A DNA stretch of 64,000 nucleotides from Congeria kusceri (lineage: Eukaryota; Mollusca; Bivalvia; Myida; Dreissenidae): NCBI GenBank assembly GCA_027627225.1, contig CM051028.1, positions 16,747,701 to 16,811,700 of the forward strand, read 5' to 3'. Under the pieces are notes generated by a model. The model made no database searches and was not told where the DNA came from. It worked only from the letters and a program-made list of their open reading frames with translations. Numbering within the stretch: position 1 is the first letter of the stretch; each line of letters starts with the position of its first letter. The translations under genes were made by a program, and so were the position numbers. This document shows positions 24,161 through 35,617 of the stretch, piece after piece.

Positions 24161-24274
24161 TTATTTAGCCATTTTATAGGTAGAGGGCTCTGTTTGAAGG
24201 CCCGTGTAGGTGTTTTCATTGTTGAATCTCGATCGTAACAAGTCTTCGTACGGGGCTGCTGTAGCCAGAGTCGC
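24161..24274 (-). CDS. Gene B last exon: ITAM-like C-terminus
   Basis: Reads ATLATAAPYEDLL, then RSRFNNENTYTGLQ, and ends STYKMAK-stop. YEDL and YTGL are separated by ten residues, inside the 6-12 spacing of an ITAM. The exon is 114 bp in B, C and D alike. It starts after a TTTTTATAG acceptor. Confidence 0.85.
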   Translation of the reverse strand, partial: ATLATAAPYEDLLRSRFNNENTYTGLQTEPSTYKMAK

Positions 24275-27200
24275 CTATAAAAAGTGTTGGCCGAATGAGA
24301 GTTACTTTGTTAATTCAACAACGACAAAAGACTTTTGGTTAATGTTAATATCAAGTACTCGACACCTGATAAAACACTGTTTAATATTAATTTATAAAAT
24401 AAACCAACGACCATATTTATCATAAGAGCATTCGCATGTTTCAAATGTCTTAATAAATGTAAGACCTGAGATTCAGAAGTACCAGGTGACGATAAGCATT
24501 CTGGATCGATCTCTTCCGATCTGCATTCGGTTATGACTGCTTCAAACGTCACATCCGATTGACATTCTGGCGATTCAGAAACTCTTAACTCATTTGAAAG
24601 TACACATTACAACAACATAACTATTACTAGACAACAACATAACTATTACTAAACATTGAATGCAATACATTAAATGGAAATGGATACCTTGCGGAAGATT
24701 GCCTTGTCTGTGGCCAAACCTGTTAATAAAATGTACCATCAATACAGTAAGTATATTACTATAGAAATTAATCGAAATAATCTAACTCACTTTTGTATCT
24801 TTATAACATGTTAATAGTAAGTCAGTTGTAAATGAGACATGTTCAAATATTCTGTGTAGAATGCATCTCACATTGGATGTAGTTCAACTTCGTTTCCGCG
24901 CCGCCAGGTGGGTAACGGCTGTAACTGAAGTACCAACACACATCGTCTCTTTAAATGTATAAGCGATGAAAGTACAAAAGCAAATTTAATTCAGACTTGC
25001 AGTACAAATACATATTTACACTTAAATATATCTTACTTCAGCTTGTTCGATACACACATTTGTTGCGACAATTTCATGGCAGCTAGATTCCTCATCCACC
25101 TCTTCGTATATATGCTCATGGATTACTGTTGTTCTAACTGCTTCCGCGGGGGCTTAAATGTACAAAATATACACATTGTCATATACGTGGAATAGCAATA
25201 AATACAGTTATATTGAAAATAAAAATAAGATAGTTGTTCATATACTTCAGTTAAACATGAACTGTCCGATATTGTAATGAACATTACGCGATATTTTTAC
25301 GCTAAAACAATGGCACCAAAGATAGCCGCGTATAGTATAGACGTACGCGAAGGAAATATGGATATAACTAAGACAACAATTGTAGTTTTGTGTCGTTGTT
25401 CAGGACATGGATTTTATATTATTGTAGATTCGACTCATATTTTACTACATAAAGTTGCATTATATGTGTTAGTAATTCAGTCAATTTAAAAGATTCGCAA
25501 CGAAATTTAATATTTGAGAATCTATACTCAAAACAAAAGGTTAATCTGCAACAAACGATATTGAAACTATTTTATCAAGAACAAGTTGCTTTGTAATTAC
25601 GTGTGTAACACTTTATGGAAATAACATGCTAAATTGATTTTGCAAGCATCACACAATAAAAGGTTTATCGAATTATACACATGTAAAATTCAGACATGTA
25701 TGTACGTGATCTATTGATATATTTATCAGTCTACAATGAATAATGTATTCACAGTTTAAACATATTACCTGAATCGGGTTTGTCTGCCTCACTGAAATAC
25801 ATTATCTTATTGAAAATGAGTAATAAACATTACATCGGTGATATACAAACCATATATAAAAATACTGTAGACAATTTAATTGTGAACTACTTTTGAGAAA
25901 TAATTGAATATAATATCGAATTAGATGTGTACTGTTTTGTATGTTAAATAATGTCATTACAAACTGCTTCGGTTTTAAGGACTTGGATATTGAACAGCAT
26001 AATTTTATTTATCTCTGACCAACATAAAGTCACCTAACGTACGTTTTGTCATGACTTTTCTGTCTTCTGCGCTTGGTAAACCCTGAAAGTATTACATATT
26101 TTTACACATTATTGATACTATTTTAAGTAAAAGAGAAATGTAATGTTCCAGTCTTTAATAAAATATATATTAATGCACATTAAGTATTTTGTGTGGTATA
26201 AGCGAAACAATGTATACAAGAAACTTACTTTTGGTAAATAAGATAGAGATGCCAACGATGCAACAAACAATCAAGAAAGCACCTGCGCCAATCCAAATAT
26301 AAACAAATGGCACCGCAGGCTGAATGATACTGTTTGATTCTGCAATGAATTGTGCACTGTTAGCGAGACTTTTAATTTATTTTAAAATGTGTTTTAATGT
26401 ATCATGTTATTAAAACAAAATTAAAACAAACTTTCATCTCACATAACAAGATAACCTTAACGGAAACAGTATTATAACAGAATCAAATACGTACCTTCTT
26501 TCGAGTTCAGCATCACCTGTTGTACATCTTTGCCAAGGCTGTTTACAGCCAGACAAAGATATTCCTTTGTAAAATTCAGTTCAACACCAGAAATACGAAT
26601 GGAACATCGTATTACGTTTGAACAACTTTTATATACGACCTTTCCACTTTTATCCATCCAGGTAAGATTTGCAAAGGACATATCGTAGACCTCGCAGTCA
26701 AGAATTATGTATGCCCCATTAATCGGGTTGTTTATGCGTGTTTTTCGTATGCTGACAACCGGTGGGCCTTGTTATAACAGAGTTTATTAAATAAAGTTTG
26801 TACATAAATCAGAATTAAACAGTTATGTATGTAGCTGTTTTTAATCTATAAAGTTATATGAATAAAATACAACTATTATTAAAGATGCAAATACTATTAG
26901 TAGTCTTATATACCATGCATTGTTAATGAGACTTATGTATTTTCACTAACGATAACATCCCTGATAGTGTAACTTTGCACGTATACTGTACATATGACAT
27001 ATATACAGAATAATGTTACTGCCAATTAAAAATTCGCTCTGTACAAGACGGCGACGATTTAATTTTTATTATCTGCGTATCTCGCACTTTAATAAACGTG
27101 GACACGCGTGTCTATGAAATTGCACACAGCGATGAAATTACTGTACTGACGCCGCTTACAAGAATTAGTTGTTTTTCATTCATAACAGTAAACACAATGG

Positions 27201-30200
27201 CACATGACTTTCCGATATTGATGCGACATTTTATAATCTGCAGATATCGCACTGAGAAATTTCAAAGACACGCGAAATTTGAACAATAATTATCGTCCAA
27301 GTTTCGTGTGTCTATGAATTATACACAGCGATAACTATCACCCAAATTTCGCATCCTCGCATCGTCGCGGTCTGGTACACAGCGATCATTGTCGTCTAGA
27401 ATCACGAGTCGTCTCATCGTCACTACCGAACAATATGCATGGTATGATAAGGCCTGACGCACCGATAATTATTTTCAACCACGCACCGTCTGACAGATAT
27501 AACCTTATAAAAAAAAAAAAATTCGTTTCTCTATTTTAAAAGTTAAAAAATATGACCACATATTCCATATCGGTCGTCATGTTCTATCGTTTTTACTGTT
27601 ATGCATGGCAAACAACTCATTCATGTAAATGTGTGTCAGTACATAAAATTCATCCTACCAACAATTAATCCGGGGGCGAAGATACGATGATGCGACAATG
27701 CGAGATTTGGGCGATAATTATCGCTGTGTGCAATTTCAAAGACACTCAAAATTTGGAAAGTATCGTCCAAATTCCGTGTGTCCGTGTTTTGTGAAGTGCG
27801 AGATTTGCAGAAAATAAAAAATAAAATGACTTGTCGAATCGTCGCCGTCTTGCACAGTTTGGTTTGGATTGTGTATTAAACATTCATATGTGGTTTCAAT
27901 AGTATGTTAATGGCTGTAAGCTAATGTTAACTATACATACAAAAGCAGAACCATCTACCAGTTAAATTCAAGACGGTTTCTTTCTTCATTTGCACGTCGA
28001 AACCTTCACACTTGACTTCACAACCCACATGTCGTCCTTGCAGTGCATGTGACACATTAATGTGGATCCATGATGTGGCGTTGATGGTACTTTCAATGAA
28101 TGTGTTGCTTAAATCTAAGTCAGCAATGTCCGAATACCAAATTATTTCGCACTCGTCGTTTGTATCTAAAGCCATACACCCAATTGTAAGCAAGTATGAA
28201 ATGGAGATCTGCCTAGGAGTCTCGGGGGTAATCATTTGCAAAACACTTGGTGGATCTGAAACGTACATCATATGTTTGTTTGCAGTAAGAAAGGCACACT
28301 GTATACTGGGCCGAATTCCTTAACCGCCAATATTGTACTGCGTATATTTTGATCTATTCTAAATCTTCTATGTTCTCTTCTATGTTCCAAATTTTAGTTT
28401 TGATATTTCCTTTAAAAAAAATTCAACTGACCTTAAAATTTGCAAGATGGGTGGAAAAACTTAGTTTGCCCTTGTAATTTAAATTGAGAAAAGTAGTTAA
28501 AAATATTTAACCACATTTTTAGATTAATGTTTGTCTTGTGGTAGAGAAAAACAGAAAAAAACTATTCCAAAAATTAGTTAAGAAATGTTTGGAATTGTCG
28601 CACTTTTAGAGGAAAATAGCATACTTTTTATAGGGTTAGTTTACATTTGCCAAAAACGATTTAGTTCAAAAATTTAGCTTTTAGATGCATTACTTACATC
28701 CGGAATTGTTCTCTTTAATCGTTTGTGTTATGTTTCGAAATTCCCGCTCATTATAAAATGAAGTCATGTTATAACATTTTGACTGTTCGTGCTTTGCGTA
28801 TTGCGCTATTAACCAAAATTTTATTTGTTTCGTAATTGTATTTATCTGAATAGAATATAAAAAACAAAATTAACAAATTCGATGCTATGACCTTATATTA
28901 AGATCCAGCCAGTGAAAATGAACTATTTTTCTTCTACTGCGTGTTTCTTAGTCTAAAATAGTTGAGAAATTTGCATTTAATATAGTGGAGGTTTACACAT
29001 TTTGGCTAGTATTGATGGAATAATCAACACATTGTTTCATATATTAGAGATAAATATGGTACATTATTGAACACTATTATGCCGACCAAACAGTTGTTCT
29101 GTAATAAACACCGTCGACGTACGTACGTTGAGGATGCGTTCTTGCTGCGCCAAGTACTTTTGGAAGAACCGAAAGACCGTTCGCTATGAAATAATCATGA
29201 AAAATATAACTCACATTTGTAGGTTACAGTGACGCTGTCAAACGTTTCTTCTTTGGAATTATTTGTTGTTTCCAACACCATACACGTGCACGTTAAGTTC
29301 TTGCCGTGCCAGGTCCTGTCTGCGGAACCAGAAGTTAGTACGCTGGTATAGAGATTAGAGGACGCATTGTAGATATCCTCTTGTAACACAGCTGTCAAAA
29401 GTTCGCCACCCAAGCTCATCTCCAGTTTTGGCGGCGGTCTACCGTTGTAGGAAACACAGGTTATGTTCCTCTGTTTACCTTCCATTAGTTTAGGAACATG
29501 CAGCAATGGCTTCGTTGGAGGTACTATCAAATAAATACTAATGCCATTGAGTTAATGTTTGATTTACAGAGCCAGTCATTACTATTTCATTTTACTACGT
29601 ATGCACCAACCAATTTTAATTAATCGTACAGTGATAATTTTAAATGTGTGTTATATCACCTTCAGTGCACAAAATGGCTTTTGTAATAAACCGTCGCTAA
29701 ATATTTGCCTTTGTTTGTGAGCAAAATCATGAATGTACTTTGTAATCAACATATTTTATCACAATCACGATTGTAATTGCATATTGAATCAAATAAAATA
29801 AGCAACTGCCCTTGATGCAATCCTATGCAACACTTTACGAAATATAATCATTTTGGGTACGATATCAATTACCAACTTTTTTTGTGCATAACTTTATACT
29901 ACCGAAAACGTATAACGAGGTGCTCCCGTTGAAAGCTAGAGGTGGATTCCGAATATATGCCAGACATGAAACAGTTGTCATGTGATTATATTCATCGATG
30001 AGTACACCCGTTGATGAATATACATATGGAAACGCCTGTTGATTCCTAAGAAGACTAACATTAACTGAACCAATCCATAGCATAACGTCAATGCTGTATG
30101 CGGTACAGTTAATTATATCACCTGGTTTGACACACACACAATCCTCACAAATGTCGACATTGCACCTCGGACCGACCTCGGGGGTACCTGGGACAAATAA

Positions 30201-31576
30201 ATAAATAAGTTCAAAATTGAAGCTAACAATGTGTGTTGCTCGTGTGAATAAAATTAAAATGACGTAATTTTTCATATCTGAACGACAAAATACCTGGAAA
30301 TATGTCTACTTCGTTTGATGTCAGGATATGTTTTGTTTTCAGACATTCTAAATAGTATATGTTATGATTTGTGATGTTGTCGATTGTGAACATGTACTTT
30401 AAATCATCTGCGTCGCGTTGTTCTGTATAGCGTGAATCGGTCAGTTCAACTGTTCCAGTATTTCGACTCATCCACTTGCGATAATAAACTCCAGGGGTAT
30501 CAATGACATTGTTACTCGGGTAGTATACAATCTGTCCAGTGTCACCCTGCTGCACGGGAAAGGTCACCACAAGTAAGTGTCCACAGTCGTTGTTGAAATC
30601 TGCGAGAACATATGTGCTTTCCTTTATTAGGCTGCACTTATGGAACACGGTCATATTTTGTAAATGTTTGAACATTATTATAAATAACTCAATGCACAGA
30701 CATACATTCAAACAGACAAACATATCGAATGACAGACCGACAGACAGTCAGACAAATATAAAGACGCTACGACACATCGACAGTCTTTGCTCATCAGGGC
30801 ATAATATGCATTATGCCCTGGTGAGCATTCGGTTAATATTAACGCTGGATATACACTTTAGTGAACATAAATGACATATTTCGTTATAAATATAAAGCTT
30901 TCCCTTATGGCGATTGAGCGACATTTCAGATACACAATGCAGTTCAAGCTTGCTAGGCCGCGCGTATAACGTCAATACTCATCGTCAATACTCATCGGGA
31001 ATTTATCAGTCGATTAAACCTGTATATATTGCAATACAATTTTAAGAAATGTACGAAATTCTAACATACCTTGGATTTGGAGCATAATCATCTCAGAAAC
31101 TTTGTTTATGTATCGAACTTGTACCAGTGCCTTGTCCCATGTCGAGTCCAAATGAATCAGTTGAGGAAGAACGAACCGTTTTTAAAATATCGCATGTGAT
31201 TGTTCGAGATAGGTTTAAATGACGTGTTGCCGTGCATCATGGCCTCCCATTCAATGTTTTCTGATTCAAAGTCATCTGCATTGTAAGGCGTAAACCTTAA
31301 CGAAACGTTTCGTCTACGATATAACGGATCCAGTAAAGTGACGGTTCCAACTTTGTTTGTAGATTCTGTACTGTGTATATCTGTAAGTAAAATAAATCAA
31401 ATCAGCATGTGAGTATTTTCCTATTTAATTGAATTGGAATAGAAAAGAAATACAGATTAACAGATATTTGTATTTTTAGAATTACCAAAAAATAAGAACA
31501 ACGTCCAAACCCGGAATGTATAGCTAAAACACGAAGCGTCCATATTGGACGCTGCAGTCCGCTGGTTATGAGACAT
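24161..31576 (-). CDS. Gene B: six-Ig transmembrane receptor with ITAM-like tail
   Basis: Best-preserved member of the array. Fourteen exons, about 805 codons: signal 31496-31576; D1 31070-31380; D2 30294-30599; D3 29903-30187; D4 29215-29523; D5 27959-28255; D6 26495-26767; membrane 26229-26339; tail exons 26043-26082, 25769-25791, 25037-25152, 24688-24719, 24476-24593 and 24161-24274 with stop. All Ig and membrane exons are phase 1-1 and, except D1, multiples of three. Reading phases agree across every junction. The product would be a type I membrane protein with six N-glycosylated Ig-like domains and a tail of about 110 residues holding YEEV and an ITAM-like YEDL-x10-YTGL pair. One base is missing in D1 near 31160 and brings a stop at 31157-31159. 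This may be a true lesion, an assembly error or a skippable exon. A role in recognition or immunity is inference. Confidence 0.8.
24476..24593 (-). CDS. Gene B cytoplasmic exon 5
   Basis: Acidic, Cys-containing segment with VSESPECQSDVTFEAV and CRSEEIDPECLSSPGTSESQ. D has YEEVDPEC where B has SEEIDPEC, so a tyrosine motif has been lost or gained here. The donor GTCTTA is weak. Confidence 0.7.
24688..24719 (-). CDS. Gene B cytoplasmic exon 4
   Basis: 32-bp exon VWPQTRQSSAR between AACAG and GTATCC, phase 0 to 2. The C copy (34966-34997) has the same length and nearly the same residues. Confidence 0.7.
25037..25152 (-). CDS. Gene B cytoplasmic exon 3 with YEEV motif
   Basis: Reads APAEAVRTTVIHEHIYEEV, then DEESSCHEIVATNVCIEQAE, to a GTAAGA donor. 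IYEEV is a candidate SH2-binding tyrosine. Length (116 bp) and phase (1 to 0) match the C copy. Confidence 0.8.
25769..25791 (-). CDS. Gene B cytoplasmic micro-exon 2
   Basis: 23-bp exon (T-EADKPDS-G/A) between TATTTCAG and GTAATA. It is supported by phase 2 to 1 continuity with its neighbours and by a longer counterpart in C (36042-36088). Confidence 0.65.
26043..26082 (-). CDS. Gene B cytoplasmic exon 1, basic stop-transfer
   Basis: 40-bp exon giving RFTKRRRQKSHDK just after the membrane span. The positive charge fits a cytosolic side. Acceptor CTTTCAG and donor GTACGT. Confidence 0.75.
26229..26339 (-). CDS. Gene B transmembrane exon
   Basis: 111-bp phase 1-1 exon. Short stalk ESNSIIQPAVPF followed by a hydrophobic span with VYIWIGAGAFLIVCCIVGIS, then LFTK. 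The IWIGA core is also in A, D and E. Confidence 0.85.
26495..26767 (-). CDS. Gene B Ig domain D6
   Basis: Open 91-codon exon. It contains IILDCEVYD (first Cys), ANLTWMDKSG (core Trp) and FTKEYLCLAVNSLGKDV (second Cys in a YxC setting). These are classic Ig landmarks. Phase 1-1. Confidence 0.85.
27040..27856. mobile_element. About 820-bp foldback MITE in the D6-D5 intron of gene B
   Basis: Ends are inverted copies: TGTACAAGACGGCGACGAT on the left and ATCGTCGCCGTCTTGCACA on the right. Inverted similarity extends inward (CACACAGCGAT, CGCATCxTCGCATCGTCGC). Non-coding. C lacks this intron copy. Confidence 0.75.
27959..28255 (-). CDS. Gene B Ig domain D5
   Basis: Open 99-codon exon. DPPSVLQMITP start, TIGCMALDTN (first Cys), EIIWYSDIADLDLSN (Trp) and HVGCEVKCEGF (second Cys, with an extra Cys nearby). 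Phase 1-1. Confidence 0.85.
28256..29214. other. Gene B D5-D4 intron, no repeat recognised
   Basis: AT-rich intron of about 960 bp. It lacks the LINE fragment found at the same place in A and E. Confidence 0.5.
29215..29523 (-). CDS. Gene B Ig domain D4
   Basis: Open 103-codon exon. VPPTKPLLHVPKL start, RNITCVSYNGRPPPKLEMSL (first Cys), WHGKNLTCTCMV (second Cys). It ends VTYK before a GTGAGT donor. Phase 1-1. Confidence 0.85.
29903..30187 (-). CDS. Gene B Ig domain D3
   Basis: Open 95-codon exon. GTPEVGPRCNVDICEDCVCV has a Cys cluster not seen in A and E. NCTAYSIDVMLWIG and TTVSCLAYIRN give the Ig Cys and Trp positions. Phase 1-1. Confidence 0.85.
30294..30599 (-). CDS. Gene B Ig domain D2
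   Basis: Open 102-codon exon. DFNNDCGHLLVVTF start, GDTGQIVYYPSNN, YYRKWMSRNTG, YYLECLKTKHILTSNEVDI near the end. Phase 1-1 with a GTATTT donor. Confidence 0.85.
31070..31380 (-). pseudogene. Gene B Ig domain D1, single-base frameshift
   Basis: Reads TNKVGTVTLLDPLYRRRN, ENIEWEAMM and YFKNGSFF, then loses frame. The following LIHLDSTWDKALVQVRY is one base out. The D copy at 52996-53307 is open and 312 bp, against 311 here. The missing base is near 31160 and gives TGA at 31157-31159. Splice sites and the rest of the exon are normal. Confidence 0.75.
31496..31576 (-). CDS. Gene B signal-peptide exon
   Basis: Starts MSHNQRTAASNM with a second possible start (MDASCFSY) at 31541-31543. It continues TFRVWTLFLFF into a GTAATT donor, phase 1. 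The hydrophobic stretch fits a signal peptide. The D copy MDCVGLRNMFLIWTLFLY aligns with the second ATG, which is therefore the likelier start. Confidence 0.7.
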
Positions 31577-34445
31577 ACACAACATCGTTTCAAACACGAT
31601 TTTCTTCGCGATGGGCATTGTTCATTTGAAAACAGGAACTTATGTTTTATTTCCTTAAAAGGCCCGTACAAGCGTCATACATATGATATGCACGTGACTA
31701 AATATATTTGTAGAATATTAAATCGAAACCTGATCATTTAACTACAAATATCATGAAACTTGCAAACAAATACCTAACACGACATATACATGTTATCTAG
31801 TAAGAACTGCAATTGCTAGTCGGTACATCGAGAATCAATTCTTGATAATGTTCCACGACAAATCCATGTTTATTTTTTGAATGGCTGCGTGTTTTACATT
31901 CTTAGCACTTGGTGTCGTATATATCATCATTGTGCGGTGGGTTCGTGTAAGAGTTACAGGTTTGTATTAGTGGATGAGCTTTCTGTTGACCTGCTAATTA
32001 ACAACTAAACAGTGACCAGTTGCGTTCAAGCAACACTATCCAGCAGGCCGACCATGCACTTGCAGCGTTTAAAAGTATGATGGGCATATTGTACATTTAT
32101 TACATATCGACTGATTAAAAAATATTACATTGTCTATAAAAACACGCATTGACTTTATGCACCCAGCAGGCATAGGTTTGTAGTTTTCAGTGCATTTCAT
32201 TTCCCAGCATAAGTTATGAAATGGTGCATTAGCACACACATTTTACGCAGACACGGAAAAAGAAAACTGCATTAAGCAGAAACGATTTGCGTTGTTAATA
32301 AAATGAAAAGCGGGCTATTTTTTTCCTAAATGTCACACACAGTTTTAAGTGGTACGCTTTTTGAAAATTACCTGTCGTACAAGATCATTCTCACATAGCT
32401 TTTCTCGGACACATGTGCTTTAATCATACATTAATCCCTGAGACATTTTTAAGTTTTCAAATGATTGTTACAGTAATATGTACAACGCAACGATAGCATG
32501 AAAGAGCACAGTATCAATCATGCATTATGTACCTTTTAAGGCATATACAAGGCGGTGCATTTCAAACAAGCATTGAAGGATATTATTGTAGATTTTACGA
32601 ATACAAAAAATAATGCATTACAATTGACAGACTATAACAAATTTCCTTAATTTAAATGGTGTTCGATTAATGATACTTTCATATTATTGTTTACAATTGT
32701 AACACGATGAAACTAACCGAAATTCCTCGTGTTTCATTGAGAGTATGATGCAGCTCGCCCAAAGTTAACGGAGAATACTCGGATTTATTCCGCGTTGCCA
32801 CGTTGATCAGTAAATAAATAAAGCTTATGTTTATAAACAGGTTACTTGGAGGACCAGCGTTTTAGTATTAATCAGTATCAAACAACCTTTATGATTCCTG
32901 ACGTACGGTATATACATACTTTTCATATATATTTGGACAATTTTGCCACCCCATATGATGTCTGGTTAAATTTTTCGTTAAAAATTTCTTCATTGCCACC
33001 TTTTTGTGGCTTTAAACATGAAATTCTCGATTGTCAGGTCTTTCCTGCCAAATTTCTTTAAATCATTTTCGATGGTTTAAAGCTAAATAATGGAGTAAAA
33101 CAGCTTTTTGTGTAATGTTATATTGAAGAAAGAATGAGATTGTTTTTTTTTATGAACATCACGAAAATATTAAAAACAGACATGTTCAATGGATGACCCC
33201 TTAGCTCCTCAAAAAAATAGTTTTTAGAAAAGCAATCCTGCCAGGGTATCTTATATGGTTATTTTGAATACTGTCAAAACATTTAATGTTAATTTCATAA
33301 TATTTAAACCTCGGCAATAACAACATGAAATAGCCTCTCTATTAAAATAGTCGCAATAAAACACTGATAAATGTAAATTATGGACCTTTCTTTAAACATG
33401 TAAACTAGAATAGACCCACCCTGAACATTTACATTCAGTTATTCTAGTTAATATTATTATAACTGATGAATTGTATATAAAACTATGCGTACGGAAGTGA
33501 AGTGTAATTTTGCAGTCTCTGGTTCAGTTTTAGTTGGGCAGGAAAATAAATGAAACATGGATTTTACACGTAATCATGCGTTTTATTCTGACAGTATGAT
33601 AGATCGGAAATGAATTAAAACATTCAAGAATATAAGCATTCTATTTACTTTATATATATGTCGAGTAATTGGATGAAAGTATAAGGAAAAATCTGGCATG
33701 GGCTTGGTTATATATACAACTTGTTTAAACAACATGGTCTCATTGTTAGGTGTCACTTCAATGGAATGAATTTTTTACTAATATAAGACTATACGTTCTT
33801 GTAGCATTAATAACTTAAAATTGTACTGGGCATTGGTCCCGTTAATTATATGACAGCAACACGCTGAAGTCAAGTCAAGCCGTCCCATATAAACCGTTAT
33901 TCCAATGTACATAATACACACATATGATCATAATATATACAAAGATAAAAAAATATACAGGTATTAATCTAAATCCCATGTAAGCCTTCATAATCAGTGA
34001 GGGTCTTGCCATTTAATTTTAAGATGTAAGTAACATTACAAGCCTAAATACCAATACAGGTCAAATATAAAGGAATATAAAGGAGTATTATACTAGTACA
34101 TTAACAGTCATTTCCAATGTACTATATGTACACATCATTTGGCTATTCTACTTTTAACAAAATATGCACGTAGATAAACGCCTTACCGTCGCTTTAAATA
34201 TAAACCATTTTAACAAAAGCTGTAAACATCCACAATCATTACATCATTCGTCACTTCACAATTTAAGAGTACATACACAGTTAAATTCAGTTCGTCATTT
34301 GCTGATTTACTTCTTAAGTTCGGAATTGAATTCCTCTTGTACATTCTGAACACATTTAGCGACATGGTGTCAGCATCATTCTCATACTGAAACTGTACAG
34401 CAAACCTACACCATTCAGATGTATTGCGTATAAAATCTCTGTTTC
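31577..34445. other. Spacer between genes B and C
   Basis: Non-coding. From about 31874 it follows 16275 onward in the B unit, but it lacks the 50-bp satellite (only about 220 bp here against 4.5 kb) and the 22.3-kb element. The last 750 bp match the B 3' flank. Confidence 0.6.
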
Positions 34446-34559
34446 TTATTTAGCCATTTTATAGGTAGAGGCTGCTGTTTGAAGGCCTGTATAACTGTTT
34501 TCATTGTTGAATCTCGATCGTAACAAGTCTTCGTACGGAGCTGCTGTAACTAGGGTCAC
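34446..34559 (-). CDS. Gene C last exon: ITAM-like C-terminus
   Basis: Same length as in B. VTLVTAAPYEDLL, then RSRFNNENSYTGLQ and STYKMAK-stop. The ITAM-like spacing is kept. Confidence 0.75.
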   Translation of the reverse strand: MTLVTAAPYEDLLRSRFNNENSYTGLQTAASTYKMAK

Positions 34560-34746
34560 CTGTAATAAGTGTTGGCAAAATTAGGATTACTTTATTAATT
34601 CAACTACGACGAAATACTTAAGGTTAATATCAAGAACTCGACACCCGATAAAACACTGTTTAATATTCATTTATGAATTAAGTCTATATTTATCCTAAGA
34701 GTATTCGCATTTTTCAAACTTCTCAATAAATGCAAGACCTATATAC

Positions 34747-34862
34747 CTGAGCCTCAGAAGTGCCAGGTGAAGACACGCATTCTGGATCGATCTCCTCGGA
34801 TCTGCATTCGGTTATGACCGCTTCAAACGTCACATCCGATTGACATTCTGACGATTCAGAAA
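34747..34862 (-). pseudogene. Gene C cytoplasmic exon 5, acceptor lost
   Basis: VSESSECQSDVTFEAV then EEIDPECVSSPGTSEAQ with a GTATAT donor. The B acceptor GTTAAG is GTTACG here. The next AG lies two bases on and would shift the frame. Confidence 0.55.
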
Positions 34863-34965
34863 CTCGTAACACATTTTACAGTACACATTACAACACAGCT
34901 ATTACTAGACAACAACATAACTATTACTAAACATTGATTGAAATACATTAAAAGGAAATAGATAC

Positions 34966-34997
34966 CTTGCGGAAGATTGTCTTGTATATGGCCAAAC
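34966..34997 (-). CDS. Gene C cytoplasmic exon 4
   Basis: 32-bp exon VWPYTRQSSAR with acceptor TTCCCAG and donor GTATCT. Confidence 0.6.
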
Positions 34998-35308
34998 CTG
35001 GGAATTAAAATGTACCATCAATACATTAAATGCATTACTATAAAAGTAATCGAAATAATATAACCAACGCTTGTATGTTTGATAACGTGTTAATAGTAAG
35101 TCGTTGGTAATGAGACATGTCCAAATATTCTGTGTAAAATGGCATCTCACATTCGATGTAGTTCAACTTCGTTTTCGCGCCGAAAGGGGGGTAACGGATG
35201 TGACTGAAGATACAACACAAATCGTCTCTTTAAATGTATAGGCGATGAAAGTACAGAAGCAAACTTATTACAGACTTGCAGTCCAAATATATATTAAATG
35301 TATCTTAC

Positions 35309-35424
35309 CTCAGCGTGTTCGATGCACAAATCTGTTTCCGCATTTTCATGGCAGCTAGAGTCCTCATCCACCTCTTCGTATAAATGCTCATTGATTACTG
35401 TTGTTCTAATTGCTTCCGCGGGGG
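35309..35424 (-). CDS. Gene C cytoplasmic exon 3 with YEEV
   Basis: APAEAIRTTVINEHLYEEV, then DEDSSCHENAETDLCIEHAE. Same 116-bp length and phase as B. Confidence 0.7.
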
Positions 35425-35514
35425 CTAAAATGTAAAATGCTACACATTAACAAATACGTGGAATAGCAATAACTATATTTATATTGAAAACAAATAATAA
35501 GATTGTTCTATGTA

Positions 35515-35617
35515 TAAACATATTTTATCGAACTGTTCGATATTGAAATGAACATACCGCGTTATTGTACTCGAAAACAATGGCACCAATGAAAGCCTGA
35601 TAAAGACATACGTGGTG
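35515..35617. repeat. Inverted repeat arm 1 in gene C tail intron
   Basis: About 105 bp whose near-identical reverse complement lies at 36858-36963. The sequence is native to this intron, since the B intron has a diverged copy near 25250-25330. The second arm is therefore the moved one. Confidence 0.8.

Larger units (their letters stand above)
16275..31860. repeat. Duplicated unit carrying gene B (paired with 31874-41050)
   Basis: The unit starts with TTTTTTGAATGGCTG at about 16275, matched at 31874. Spacer, 3' flank, exons and introns then run collinear with the C unit. The B copy is longer, mainly because of the 50-bp satellite and a 1.07-kb element that the C copy lacks. Confidence 0.7.
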
